DNA from: Geotrypetes seraphini
Lineage: Eukaryota; Chordata; Amphibia; Gymnophiona; Dermophiidae
DNA length: 64,000 bases
Assembly (NCBI RefSeq): GCF_902459505.1
Contig: NC_047096.1
Span: 10,416,001-10,480,000, forward strand
Reading direction: 5' to 3'
Shown here: positions 32,905 through 43,745 of the stretch, piece by piece
Layout: each line of letters starts with the position of its first letter
Numbering within the stretch: position 1 is the stretch's first letter
Translations under genes and position numbers: made by a program
The notes under the pieces: generated by a model
What the model saw: only the letters and a program-made list of their open reading frames with translations
Databases searched by the model: none
What the model was told of the DNA's origin: nothing

Positions 32905-33040
32905 AGAAACTCCCCCGAGATGTCCTGTCTGTCTGGCCGTCCAAATGAGATTGTAAGGTCCACCTATTGAATGTTCAATGTACAGCGCTGCGTATGCCTT
33001 TCAGTGCTATAGAAATGAGAAATAGTAGTAGTAATTGGGA
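32905..33040 (+). mobile_element. LINE 3' tail with (tag)n end
   Basis: The phrase 'tgttcaatgtacagcgctgc' continues with cctttcagtgctatagaaat and ends in gtagtagtaatt, a LINE tail with a short microsatellite end. It is non-coding. Confidence 0.55.
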
Positions 33041-33444
33041 TGGATAACTGAGAAGGCTGGTTGGGTTCTATGCATCTGTACAAATTTGTGGAAGAAAATT
33101 AGATGAAGTTCCATAAAATGTTAAAAACCTGGGGATCAATAATGCCAAGTTGTTAAGATTTTAAGATTTCCTTCACTGACCAAATTACCTCCACCTCCTT
33201 TTTTGTGTGTAACCAATTTTACCTGTATCATAAATGAATTTTTCTTTTCTAGGCTGGATGAGAGGGAATTAAAACGGAGCCTGAAGAACAACTATGAGTG
33301 AAAGAAAGCTTCTCGTACCATGGCCCTAGCAAAGGTTGGTTCATGAATAAAACAGGAAAGAGGTGTTAAGCGAGAATAAATTAAAATGTGTCTTCAGAAA
33401 CTTTTTAAACTGCCTTCCATTTGCACACAATTAAGGGGCTCCTG
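33041..33444. other. Unassigned
   Basis: No gene or recognisable repeat was seen. A short G/A-rich stretch near 33250-33310 is unremarkable. Confidence 0.4.
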
Positions 33445-33745
33445 TGCAATAATAATAATAACTTTATTTTTGTATTCCACAATGCCATAAGCAGTTCAGA
33501 GCGGTTTACAGAGGAAGAGACTGCACATATACAGCGATGTTAACAGAAAGTATTGTCAGGTACAATTGTAACAAATTTCAAATTAAGTTGGTGACCCAAG
33601 GGGGGTTGGAAAAAGTCTGGAAATATGTCAGAGGTATAGCAGGTAATATCTGTGATGAGCAAGGTGGGGAGGGATCAGAGAAATTTATCAAAGAGATAGG
33701 TTTTTTTTTTTGTAGGGGGGGGTTGGGGGGATTGAACTAGAGGTT
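33445..33745 (-). mobile_element. L2-type LINE 3' end
   Basis: It begins aataataataactttatttt and continues 'gcagttcagagcggtttaca', an L2-like 3' end in reverse. It ends in a T-run and G-rich stretch near 33705-33730. Confidence 0.6.
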
Positions 33746-33749
33746 AGTT

Positions 33750-35520
33750 TGCTTTCCTAAAAAGAAGCCATTTGATCCCCTTGAAGATAAGAGGTGCAAG
33801 CAAACGCTAACCAGTCTACATGTGTGGCTGAAAACTGTTATGACCCTGTTTGAAATGCGATTATATGAGGGAAAAAAAAATAACTGTTTAGTATCAGATA
33901 AACGGTAGCGTCAGTAAACCAATATAAAAATTGTAGAATTCAATGTTTCAATGTACGTTTTCAACTAGTTGAGATGTTAATAGTTCTCTGCATCTTATCA
34001 ATAAGAAGAATTGAAACAAAATAAACTCCTTTCATTAAACAATAGTTCCTAACTTGCTAAAAACAAATAAAATAAATCCCTGCCTGACCAGCAATAGGAT
34101 GAAAATAGAAGTACCTGGCAACAGTGACTGTAATACAAGATTACAAGAGCCTTTGGTCTCTCATTTTAGCTCACAAGTCCCCTCTTGCTACCTCCAGGTT
34201 TCGGCTCCCATCGTTCCTCCGGTTCCTCCTTGCTAGGGTTTTGAAAATAAATATTCCCCTCATCTTGCTTTTTTTGTCTTTATTTTACTGTTGAAGTTTG
34301 GAATTCTTTTGCCTAGAACTTTCCGTTGCCGGGCAACATCCCTTCTGCCGGTTTTACACAGTTGCCCAGGAACCAGTAAACAACTCTTGCCACCGAAACA
34401 GGAAGGAAAAATTTTACATGAGTTCCGTAATTAACGTGTTAGATGCAAGCATAGCGCTATGGGAATTATATGTCACAGCCTTCATGTAAAACTCAAGTTT
34501 TCAGCATTTCTGCCTGTAAAATGAGCCAGAGGCATTTACTGTAGACTCATTTGTAGACAAGTTGCCAATGATGAGTCCATCTGTCAGTCAGTCTGTTTGC
34601 AAACATGAATAGGGGCTTGGAAGAAGGTCTAGGTCTTCAAGAACTAGAGATCCATGTCTTCTTCATTTCCCAGCCTTTTCAGGATTTCAAAGTAAGAAAC
34701 TGCTGGACAGATCAATCTGCTACATAATCCTTCTCTGTTGCCAGAAACTGTAAATTCAGTTTCCCTTCTTTATTTTAATTAATTAAACAAAAAGCATCTC
34801 AGTGCAAATATAGAGTCTGTGACAAAAGACTAAACTGACATTGTTGCTGGTCCTTTTTTGGGAGGGAGGGAGGGAGGGAGGGGATAGTTCCAGGAGCTGG
34901 TTTGTTGGGTGCACGTGCAGAACTTGTGCCCCCCTCTCCCTGTTTTGGAAGAACTATAAGTGATCTGGAGGAATTATGGCAGTGGTCAGCCAGGTATCTT
35001 GTATGGTCCTTAGGAGCACCAGGGAACTGCCTTTCTCAAGGCCAGCTAGGCCTCCCAAACCATGGTCTAAACTTTAAAGAGGAGCCAAAAGAAGAAACAG
35101 ACCATTAGGGTCTAGAGGAGATGTCTGTACATCGAGCTAGTTTTCAGCAATTGTCCTGCAGCAAGAAGTCTGGAGGAATCCAGCCAGGCTCTGCCCGATG
35201 ACAGCAAGTTGCGAGTGGTATTCCTGAGAGGTCTGCACTTGGATCTAGACAGTGCAAACTTCTGGAATACCGTGGAAGTCCCACCTGATCCTTGAAGCAT
35301 CAAATTCAGTGTATCTCAATCAAAAAGGAGGGAAGAAGATGGCCATTTTGGACAAATCTGTACTTCCTCACATTAGTCCCAAGGGCAGAATTGGAAGAAA
35401 GCATGTATTTTGTGGATTTTGAAAGGAGATGCAGAGCAAATTAACATTGAGGTACTTAGTCCAAGTACTAGCATGAAATTGTATTGTTGTGGAGCTGTGG
35501 CATGATTCAGTACATGAGCT
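33750..35520. other. Apparently unique, non-coding DNA
   Basis: About 1.8 kb without recognised repeats or convincing exons. A gggaggga-type simple repeat lies at 34861-34882. Short open frames here have no splice-site support. Confidence 0.45.
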
Positions 35521-35524
35521 AGAC

Positions 35525-35660
35525 CCGGGGTGAACAGCCACAGCCCATGCCAAGACAGGTTTTCAGGATTTCCACAATGAATATGCATGAGATCTAATGG
35601 CATACAATGGAGGGAGTGCATGCCAATAGATCTCATGCATACTCATTGGGGAAACTGATG
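35525..35660. mobile_element. Palindromic MITE with ATATGCAT core
   Basis: A second member of the family at 29187-29365: 'aggttttcaggatttccaca' then atgaatatgcatgagatct on the left, and agatctcatgcatactcatt on the right. It is non-coding. Confidence 0.75.
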
Positions 35661-36058
35661 CTCTTGTGCTAACCCTTATCCAAGGTTAATGTGTTCACTG
35701 TTTGTACTGAATGATGTCATGTCTTGGTCTCTTTCAGAGAGTCACTTATAACCATTTGCTACTTCTCCTTTTAACTATCTATACACAGACTGGAGAGAAA
35801 TACTGCCTAGGAAGCTAGGCCAGGTGTGGCTTGAATAGAGAGTCACCCTATGGCTCAAATCAGCACAACAAACCAGTGCTTTGGCCTGCTCATTGCTCCT
35901 TCCTTGGTCGGATTCTGTGCCACGAGCCTTCATCTACATCTACTCTTTCTCCAAGAGTCCCAGGACAATATCAAAGCAAGTGCTATATTATCAGCCTCAT
36001 TCTCTACAGAAGGTGACTGTGATGGAAAAGAAGCAGTGGAGAGGAGGAGTTCATTAAG
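35661..36058. other. Unassigned
   Basis: No gene or repeat was recognised between the palindromic MITE and the inverted repeat at 36059. Confidence 0.4.
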
Positions 36059-36425
36059 ATGGGAATGATTATCTACCTACTATTACACAGTCTATGCCTC
36101 AAACTTCTTGAGCACTTCCTGGGAGAATTTTATAAGAATAATTACAAATTTTAAATACGATGTGCCAAATTCCCCCCTAAGACCTGAGAACACTTCCAAC
36201 CTTCCAAGATGCCACCCTCCTCATCACCTTCTCCGAGTGCAGTCTCGGAGGAAGGTTGGGAGTATTCTCAGGTCTTAGGGGGGAATTTGGCACATAGTAT
36301 TTAAAATTTGTAATTATTCTTATAAAATTTGTAATTATTCTTGTAAAATTCTCCCAGGAAGTGTTCAAGATGTTTGAGGCATAGACTGTGTAATAGTAGG
36401 TAGCTAATCATTCCCCTGCACACAT
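36059..36425. repeat. Long inverted duplication
   Basis: The left arm (about 36059-36215) and right arm (about 36240-36420) are complementary over some 150 bp, including ctactattacacagtctatg, cacttcctgggagaatttta and ccaaattcccccctaagacc. The spacer is about 25-40 bp. The right arm has an extra partial repeat of ttataaaatttgtaattatt. No MITE-type terminus or target duplication is evident. Confidence 0.85.
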
Positions 36426-36544
36426 CCCTCCTCGTTCTCTCCTTGTGCAATTACTGTACCAGTAAGACCTCCAATCCTTCAAGTCCCCAAGGTTCCCCCA
36501 CCAATGCACATATCCCCATCTCTCCTTTTTCTCTATCCCTCAGC

Positions 36545-37330
36545 AAGTTCAATTTATTTAATATATCGCAAATATAAAACCAGAGGTAAATCTAAGCGGT
36601 TTACAATAAAAGTTTTAAATAAGTGAATATAAAAATTAAATAGGGCAGGGAACAAAAAAAAAAACAACAACACAAAACATACAATATAGTTAAACAGTCG
36701 AACCAACAAAGAAATAGGAGGAAAGAAGGGAGTCGATAAAAGTTTGGGGAAAGGGAAGGAAGGAATGAACAACATGGTAAGGGAAAAAAAAGTAAAATTT
36801 GTTCTGCCCACATTAGTTGAGAAAGCCAAAGATGGAACTTTAGAGAAAAGTTACCTAGAAAATTAAGAACAGAAAGCCAAGGAGAAGGAGGATGCCTTTA
36901 ATTGTGTCCTGAAATTCGCAAATGATTTTTCTGAACGGAGATAAAAAGGCAGAGAATTCCAGAGAGTGGGAGCCATGACAGAGAATGAAGAATTCCTGTG
37001 AAAATCGAGGAAGAGATGTCGGAATGAAGGAACGACTAACAAAACGTGTTGTGAAGATCGTATAGGTCTTTGTGGCGAGTCTGGAACCAGGAAACTATAA
37101 AGAAAAGAAAGAAAACCACTCGATAGAATCTGAGGAGAAAGAATATTGTATTTATAAGGAAAGCGATAGGACACCGGGAGGATGTGTTCTGATTACAGAA
37201 GTGGTGTGACGTGATCAAACTTAGAACAGCGAAGAAGTAATCTTGAAGCAGTGTTGTGGACTAATTGTAAACGATGTAATTGATATTTGGGGAAGTCCAA
37301 TAAGAATGGAATTGCAATAGTCAAGTTTCC
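36545..37330 (-). mobile_element. L2-type LINE with C-terminal coding fragment
   Basis: The + strand starts with an L2-like 3' end (atttatttaatatatcgcaa, ctaagcggtttacaataaaa). The minus strand (37174-36863) then reads HVLLVVPSFRHLFLDFHRNS, MAPTLWNSLPFYLRSEKSFA and NFRTQLKASSF, the conserved C terminus of L2-clade ORF2. The rest is truncated. The strip 37331-37596 shows nothing recognisable. Confidence 0.8.
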
Positions 37331-37604
37331 CACCTCACATCACACACATATCTCAGTCTCCCCTTTGTTCTTCCCCTCAACCACATACTTAGCTTAACCC
37401 CCGGCTTGCTTCAGCAACCCCTACTCCGCCATGCTCAAGGGAGCCCTTAACCGTGTGCTTGTGGCACAATTCCCCAGCTCGCTCCAGCGATTCCTGCCTT
37501 GTAGCATACCTCCCCCCTCCTCCCTTTCAATTCTAGTTTTCTCCAGCAATCTTCAGCACGAGGAACACAGCCCGAGCTGACTCCTATTCTCCTAGGACAC
37601 ATAT

Positions 37605-38193
37605 TAGAGAATGACACAGGGACAAATTTTTCCCTGTTCCTGCAGGAACTCAATTTCCCCATCCCGTCCCTGTGAGTTTTGTCCCTGTCCCTGCCCCATT
37701 CCTGTAAGCTCAGCCTTAACTGCACAAGCCTCAAACACTTATGATTTTAAAGTGTCTGAGGTTTGTGCAGATGAGGACGGAGCTTAGGCATTGGTGGAAC
37801 GAAACATTATGACATCACAATCAGAGCTCTTGAATGTTGCTACTTATGATTTGAAAGTGAGGCTTGTGCAGATGAGAACAGAGCTTAGGCATTGGTGGAA
37901 TGAGGCATTATGACATCACAATCAGAGCTCTAGAATGTTGCTTATGATTTTAAAGTGTTTGAGGCCTGTGCAGAAGAGGACGGAGCTCAGGCATTGGTGG
38001 AACGAGGCATTATGACATCACAATCTGAGCTCTAGAATGTTGCTACTTATGATTTTGAAGTGTTTGAGGCCTGTGCAGATGAGGACGGAGCTTTCAGGAA
38101 TGGGACAAGGACAGGAAAAGAACTTGCGAGGACGGGACAGGAAAATGAGTTCCCAAGGGGACAGAGAAAAATTTGTCCCCGTGTCATTCTCTA
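37605..38193. mobile_element. hAT-type non-autonomous transposon, complete
   Basis: The 13-bp inverted termini tagagaatgacac and gtgtcattctcta are intact, and an exact 8-bp target duplication acacatat lies at 37597-37604 and 38194-38201. The 589-bp element has no transposase. Its middle (about 37725-38090) is a minisatellite of roughly 100-115 bp units beginning cttatgatttt and containing cattggtggaac and attatgacatcacaatc. Sister copies lie at 1761 and 61637. Confidence 0.95.
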
Positions 38194-38201
38194 ACACATA
38201 T

Positions 38202-39130
38202 ACCTTCACTTGGCTCCAATTATTATGACCTCCCCCTTGCAACTTTCTCCTACAATTCCTACCCACACCCTTTCCTCTCCCTTAAAAAGCTGATCATGTG
38301 CTTGACAATTTTAGTGTCTTTGCCAGGTTTATTATTCATAATAAATCGTTTTATAGCTTGCAGCCTTTGGCTTCATAAGGAAGCTCCTTTGTAAATACTG
38401 TCTGCCCATTTTCCCCCTACAAATACACACAAGGGTTGCTAACCCATGGACTGTCTACTTCTGTTGCAGATTAAAACTTGTGCTTAGCCCCTGTTAATCC
38501 CATGTGCGATTCTTTTCTGCTCCAGTCGAACACGAACAGCCATTCTCTTTTCTATAAATTTTTTGAAAAAGAAATTTGTTTCGTTTCCCAAGTTTGTTGG
38601 TTGATTTTAGGACGTTATTAATTTGGTTCAGGCATTAATGCATTCTTTGCAAATCCCTATGCAAGCAAGATGCATCTTGGACAACCGTTTTCAGCTTCTT
38701 TAATCTGCAGGAGCAGCAGGTGATTTGCAAAGCTCCTAGAAATCCACGATTGAAAAGCTGAAAGGAAACATTGCGGCCTTGTGTCTTCACCTTGGGACTT
38801 TGGGAACCTGCCCAGACTTTGTGCAACGATCTGAGATTCCCAAACAGAAAAGAGAAGAAAAATGCAATGCAAAGAAAGCCAGAAAGCACAGGAGGAGCTT
38901 TTCACTTCTTGCCCAGCTACAAAGGACTTTGAAACTGATGGCCAGAGAAATATGCTCAAAACCAAAGAGCAGAGCAAGAATTTGATTCCCATAAAACTGT
39001 AATAGCAATGATAAAAACCTGTGGTCTTATGCTGGTCCGGTCCAAGAAGCCGAATTTCCTGAATCCAATTAGCGTAATTGCTGCCTATTAGAAGCCCGGC
39101 AGAAAAGGGAGCGCGGTACCCGGACATTTA
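38202..39130. other. Apparently unique DNA before the CpG-rich block
   Basis: No recognised repeat is present. Long open frames on the minus strand (to 39127) have Cys/Phe/Leu-rich translations and no splice-site support, so they are not called. Confidence 0.4.
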
Positions 39131-39308
39131 TTTGCTCGACGCTTCCGGGTAGGCAGAAAGTTCTGGGCATCGCTGCCAAAAACCCAACCCCTCGCCTGCC
39201 GCGCCTACTTTCTGCAGCCGAGCAAGACGCCTCCTGAGAGCAGAGCTACCTGCGGGCTAGTCCGGGTTCCTCTCGATTGCAAAGACTTGGCCCTGGAGCG
39301 ACATCGCT
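39105..39308 (+). promoter_or_regulatory. CpG-rich block, possible promoter or 5' UTR
   Basis: About 17 CpG dinucleotides occur in 200-odd bases (for example gctcgacgcttccgggt, ctgccgcgcc, gcgggctagtccggg), far denser than the AT-rich surroundings. It lies directly upstream of an ATG in a fair Kozak context (atcgctATGg) that opens the exon candidate 39309-39398. A role as promoter is inference. Confidence 0.4.
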
Positions 39309-39398
39309 ATGGAAACCATTGGGCTCCGGGGTATTAACCTGTCTGCCATGGTGACCTGGGAAGATGACAGGCCTCTTGGGCTCAGAGCAGCAAGACAG
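39309..39398 (+). CDS. Candidate first coding exon, unknown gene
   Basis: The frame opens at ATG 39309 and runs 30 codons to a possible donor (agacag/gtagca) at 39398/39399, leaving phase 0. It reads METIGLRGINLSAM then VTWEDDRPLGLRAARQ. I do not recognise it. In favour are the CpG-rich DNA upstream and the G after ATG. Against are its shortness and the weak donor. If read on without splicing it stops soon after, at the start of CR1-like sequence. A further phase-0 candidate exon lies at 53075-53182 on the same strand. Confidence 0.3.
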
Positions 39399-39439
39399 GT
39401 AGCAAAGACCAAATGTGCAGGGCTTGATTCTTTCAAGTA

Positions 39440-39477
39440 ACTTATTGAGAAAGACACGGGGGGGGGGGGGGGGGTAG
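39440..39477. repeat. CR1 3' UTR stub with poly-G run
   Basis: The sequence acttattgagaaagacac is followed by about 17 G residues and tagcatggaatgttgctact. It corresponds to the CR1 3' UTR segment at 27565-27620, where gttattgagaaaaacatggg leads to gtaatgttgctactcc. It marks the left edge from which the satellite apparently expanded. Confidence 0.7.
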
Positions 39478-42455
39478 CATGGAATGTTGCTACTCTTTGG
39501 GATTCTGGAATCTTGTTACTCTCTGAGATTCCGGAATCTTGCTATTCTTTGAGATTCTGCATGGAATGTTGCTACTCTTTGGGATTCTGGAATCTTGTTA
39601 CTCTCTGGGATTCCGGAATCTTGCTATTCTTTGAGATTCTGCATGGAATGTTGCTACTCTTTGGGATTCTGGAATCTTGTTACTCTCTGAGATTCCGGAA
39701 TCTTGCTATTCTTTGAGATTCTGCATGGAATGTTGCTACTCTTTGGGATTCTGGAATCTTGTTACTCTCTGGGATTCCGGAATCTTGCTATTCTTTGAGA
39801 TTCTGCATGGAATGTTGCTACTCTTTGGGATTCTGGAATCTTGTTACTCTCTGGGATTCCGGAATCTTGCTATTCTTTGAGATTCTGCATGGAATGTTGC
39901 TACTCTTTGGGATTCTGGAATCTTGTTACTCTCTGGGATTCCGGAATCTTGCTATTCTTTGAGATTCTGCATGGAATGTTGCTACTCTTTGGGATTCTGG
40001 AATCTTGTTACTCTCTGGGATTCCGGAATCTTGCTATTCTTTGAGATTCTGCATGGAATGTTGCTACTCTTTGGGATTCTGGAATCTTGTTACTCTCTGA
40101 GATTCCGGAATCTTGCTATTCTTTGAGATTCTGCATGGAATGTTGCTACTCTTTGGGATTCTGGAATCTTGTTACTCTCTGAGATTCCGGAATCTTGCTA
40201 TTCTTTGAGATTCTGCATGGAATGTTGCTACTCTTTGGGATTCTGGAATCTTGTTACTCTCTGGGATTCCGGAATCTTGCTATTCTGTGAGATTCTGTAT
40301 GGAATGTTGCTACTCTCTGGGATTCTAGAATCTTGCTATTCTTTGAGATTCTATATGGAATGTTGCTACTCTTTGGGATTCTGGAATCTTGTTATTCTTT
40401 GAGATTCTGCATGGAATGTTGCTACTCTTTGGGATTCTGGAATCTTGTTACTCTCTGGGATTCCGGAATCTTGCTATTCTTTGAGATTCTGCTTGGAATG
40501 TTGCTACTCTTTGGGATTCTGGAATCTTGTTACTCTCTGGGATTCCGGAATCTTGCTATTCTTTGAGATTCTGCATGGAATGTTGCTACTCTTTGGGATT
40601 CTGGAATCTTGTTACTCTCTGGGATTCCGGAATCTTGCTATTCTTTGAGATTCTGCATGGAATGTTGCTACTCTTTGGGATTCTATAATCTTGTTACTCT
40701 CTGGGATTCTGGAATCTTGCTATTCTTTAAGATTCTGCATGGAATGTTGCTACTCTTTGGGATTCTATAATCTTGTTACTCTCTGGGATTCCGGAATCTT
40801 GCTATTCTTTGAGATTCTGCATGGAATGTTGCTACTCTTTGGGATTCTGGAATCTTGTTACTCTCTGGGATTCCGGAATCTTGCTATTCTTTGAGATTCT
40901 GCATGGAATGTTGCTACTCTTTGGGATTCTGGAATCTTGTTACTCTCTGAGATTCCGGAATCTTGCTATTCTTTGAGATTCTGCATGGAATGTTGCTACT
41001 CTTTGGGATTCTGGAATCTTGTTACTCTCTGGGATTCCGGAATCTTGCTATTCTTTGAGATTCTGCATGGAATGTTGCTACTCTTTGGGATTCTGGAATC
41101 TTGTTACTCTCTGGGATTCCGGAATCTTGCTATTCTTTGAGATTCTGCATGGAATGTTGCTACTCTTTGGGATTCTGGAATCTTGTTACTCTCTGGGATT
41201 CCGGAATCTTGCTATTCTTTGAGATTCTGCATGGAATGTTGCTACTCTTTGGGATTCTGGAATCTTGTTACTCTCTGGGATTCCGGAATCTTGCTATTCT
41301 TTGAGATTCTGCATGGAATGTTGCTACTCTTTGGGATTCTGGAATCTTGTTACTCTCTGAGATTCCGGAATCTTGCTATTCTTTGAGATTCTGCATGGAA
41401 TGTTGCTACTCTTTGGGATTCTGGAATCTTGTTACTCTCTGAGATTCCGGAATCTTGCTATTCTTTGAGATTCTGCATGGAATGTTGCTACTCTTTGGGA
41501 TTCTGGAATCTTGTTACTCTCTGGGATTCCGGAATCTTGCTATTCTGTGAGATTCTGTATGGAATGTTGCTACTCTCTGGGATTCTAGAATCTTGCTATT
41601 CTTTGAGATTCTATATGGAATGTTGCTACTCTTTGGGATTCTGGAATCTTGTTATTCTTTGAGATTCTGCATGGAATGTTGCTACTCTTTGGGATTCTGG
41701 AATCTTGTTACTCTCTGGGATTCCGGAATCTTGCTATTCTTTGAGATTCTGCTTGGAATGTTGCTACTCTTTGGGATTCTGGAATCTTGTTACTCTCTGG
41801 GATTCCGGAATCTTGCTATTCTTTGAGATTCTGCATGGAATGTTGCTACTCTTTGGGATTCTGGAATCTTGTTACTCTCTGGGATTCCGGAATCTTGCTA
41901 TTCTTTGAGATTCTGCATGGAATGTTGCTACTCTTTGGGATTCTATAATCTTGTTACTCTCTGGGATTCTGGAATCTTGCTATTCTTTAAGATTCTGCAT
42001 GGAATGTTGCTACTCTTTGGGATTCTATAATCTTGTTACTCTCTGGGATTCCGGAATCTTGCTATTCTTTGAGATTCTGCATGGAATGTTGCTACTCTTT
42101 GGGATTCTGGAATCTTGTTACTCTCTGGGATTCTGGAATCTTGCTATTCTTTTGGATTCTGGAATCTTGCTATTCTTTGAGATTCTGCATGGAATGTTGC
42201 TACTCTTTGGGATTCTGGAATCTTGTTACTCTCTGGGATTCCAGAATCTTGCTATTCTTTGAGATTCTCCATGGAATGTTGCTACTCTTTGGGATTCTAT
42301 AATCTTGTTTCTCTCTGGGATTCTGGAATCTTGCTATTCTTTGAGATTCTATATGGAATGTTGCTACTCTTTGGGATTCTGGAATCTTGTTACTCTCTGG
42401 GATTCCGGAATCTTGCTATTCTTTGAGATTCTGTATGGGATGTTGCTACACCTTG
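39478..42455. repeat. 82-bp satellite array with 1,260-bp higher-order repeat
   Basis: About 36 tandem copies of an 82-bp unit. Each unit is made of three related subunits: ggaatgttgctactctttgg with gattct, ggaatcttgttactctctgg with gattcc, and ggaatcttgctattctttga with gattctgcat (26, 26 and 30 bp). Variant units (ctgtgagattctgtatgg, ctttaagattctgcat, gattctataatc) recur exactly 1,260 bp apart. The stretch about 39541-40870 is identical to 40801-42130 in my line-by-line comparison. The right flank continues directly into CR1 3' UTR sequence (ttttggccaggtactggtga). The repeated open frames of 67-77 codons are by-products of the repeat and are not genes. Confidence 0.95.
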
Positions 42456-43085
42456 GGTTTTGGCCAGGTACTGGTGACCTGGATTGAGCTACTGGGCTTG
42501 ATGGCCTTATCTCAAGAAAGATATAGCAGAATTAGAAAAGGTTGAAAGAACGACCAAGATGATAAAGGGGATGGAACTCCTCTTGTATAAGGAAAGACGA
42601 AAAAGGTTAGGGCTCTTCAGTTTGGAAAAGAGACGGCTGAGGGGAGATATGATTGAAGTCTACAAAATCCTGAGTGGTGTAGAACGAGTACAAATGGATC
42701 AATTTATTATTATTTTTTTTCTCTATCAAAATTTACAAAGACTAGGGGGACACTCAATGAAATTACAGGGAAATAATTTTAAAACCAATAGGAGGAAATA
42801 TTTTTTTCACTCAGAGAATAGTTAAGCTCTAGAATGTGTTACCAGAGGTTGTGTTAAGAGCAGTTAACGTAGCTGGTTTTAAGAAAGGTTTGGACAATTT
42901 CCTGGAGAAGACGTCCATAGTCTGTTATTGGGACAGACATGGGGGGAAGCCACTACTTGCCCTGGATTGGTATCATGGAATGTTGCTACTCCTTGGGTTT
43001 TGGCCAGGTACTAGTGACCTTGATTGGCCAACGTGAGGATGGACTACTGGGCTAGATCCTATAAGAAAATCCTATAAGGTTTTAT
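42456..43085 (+). mobile_element. CR1 LINE fragment with 3' UTR
   Basis: The array flank reads 'ttggccaggtactggtgacc', a CR1 3' UTR. From about 42505 a CR1 coding fragment follows, with MIKGMELLLYKERRKRLGLF and LEKRRLRGDMIEVYKIL, then FFHSENS and LPEVVLRAVNVAGFKKGLDN in another frame. It ends with a second 3' UTR having tcatggaatgttgctactcc and 'ttggccaggtactagtgacc'. The presence of two 3' UTR copies suggests a CR1-on-CR1 or duplicated end in which the array arose. Confidence 0.75.
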
Positions 43086-43159
43086 TTTTCTAATTACTTT
43101 TACCTCCCTTCTAAGATAGTCTTCTACTGAACAAGGTGTGGATCAATCAGTCTCTGCTG

Positions 43160-43745
43160 ATATTGAGAAGTACTTTTCTTGAAGATTCTCAAGAGGTGAT
43201 TCAGAACTAATCCACTCTTTTTGTAACATGTGTTAATCCGCTAAATCTTTGATTATGAAGCTGTATTTTAAGAAAAAGGGTATTTTGTTTTTTTTGTTGC
43301 GGAGCAAAAGTGATGTTATTTCCTGATGTTGCCAGGGCCACTCATTTGAAGCAAAAGGCTTTTTTTTTCGCTTTGAAACTAAGGTGTTGGCCTTGGGGGC
43401 AACTTTTTTTTTTTTCCTGAAGTTTCCTTGGAAGTGTTTAGTTACCTATCAAGGTAAAGATTTTATTTTTTTTGTGGATTCTTTACAACTAGAACAATTT
43501 CTTAAGGCTCAGGGGAAATTACTGTTTTTAAAAAAGGCCTTTTTTTTTTTTTTTTTTAAACTGCCCCGGCCTAATACAGCATCATAAAAAGGAGTGTGGG
43601 GTGATAGATATGTTTTTCTCCCTTGATGAGGGCTAAATTAAATCTTAATGATATTCTTCTGTTTCCTATTATGTTATTAAAATGTAAATTCTATATTCTA
43701 TATTTCTTTATGTAAGAAGTAAATATTTTTGACTAAATGACAAAA
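43160..43745 (+). mobile_element. ORF1-only L1-like fragment with own tail
   Basis: Plus-strand fragments resemble the C-terminal domain of L1 ORF1p: FPDVARATHLKQKAF, then LALGATFF and KFPWKCLVTYQGKDFIFF, ending LQLEQFLKAQG. About 200 bp further on comes an A-rich end (gacaaaaaaaaccc near 43745), with no ORF2 sequence between. The domain aligns by eye with residues about 350-410 of the ORF1 at 16810-18063. Frames are broken by length changes in T-runs. The family is related to, but not the same as, that element. Confidence 0.65.

Noticed and set aside
38657-39127. 156-codon minus-strand open frame
   Set aside because: Its composition is not protein-like (runs of Cys, Phe, Leu, Ser), there is no recognisable domain and no splice support.
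39513-42487. Some twenty overlapping open frames of 60-103 codons with repeated MLLSGIPESCYSLRFCMECC-type peptides
   Set aside because: They follow from the 82-bp repeat lacking stops in these frames. The period is not a multiple of three, so each frame rotates and ends. There is no start context, splice site or domain; it is satellite DNA.
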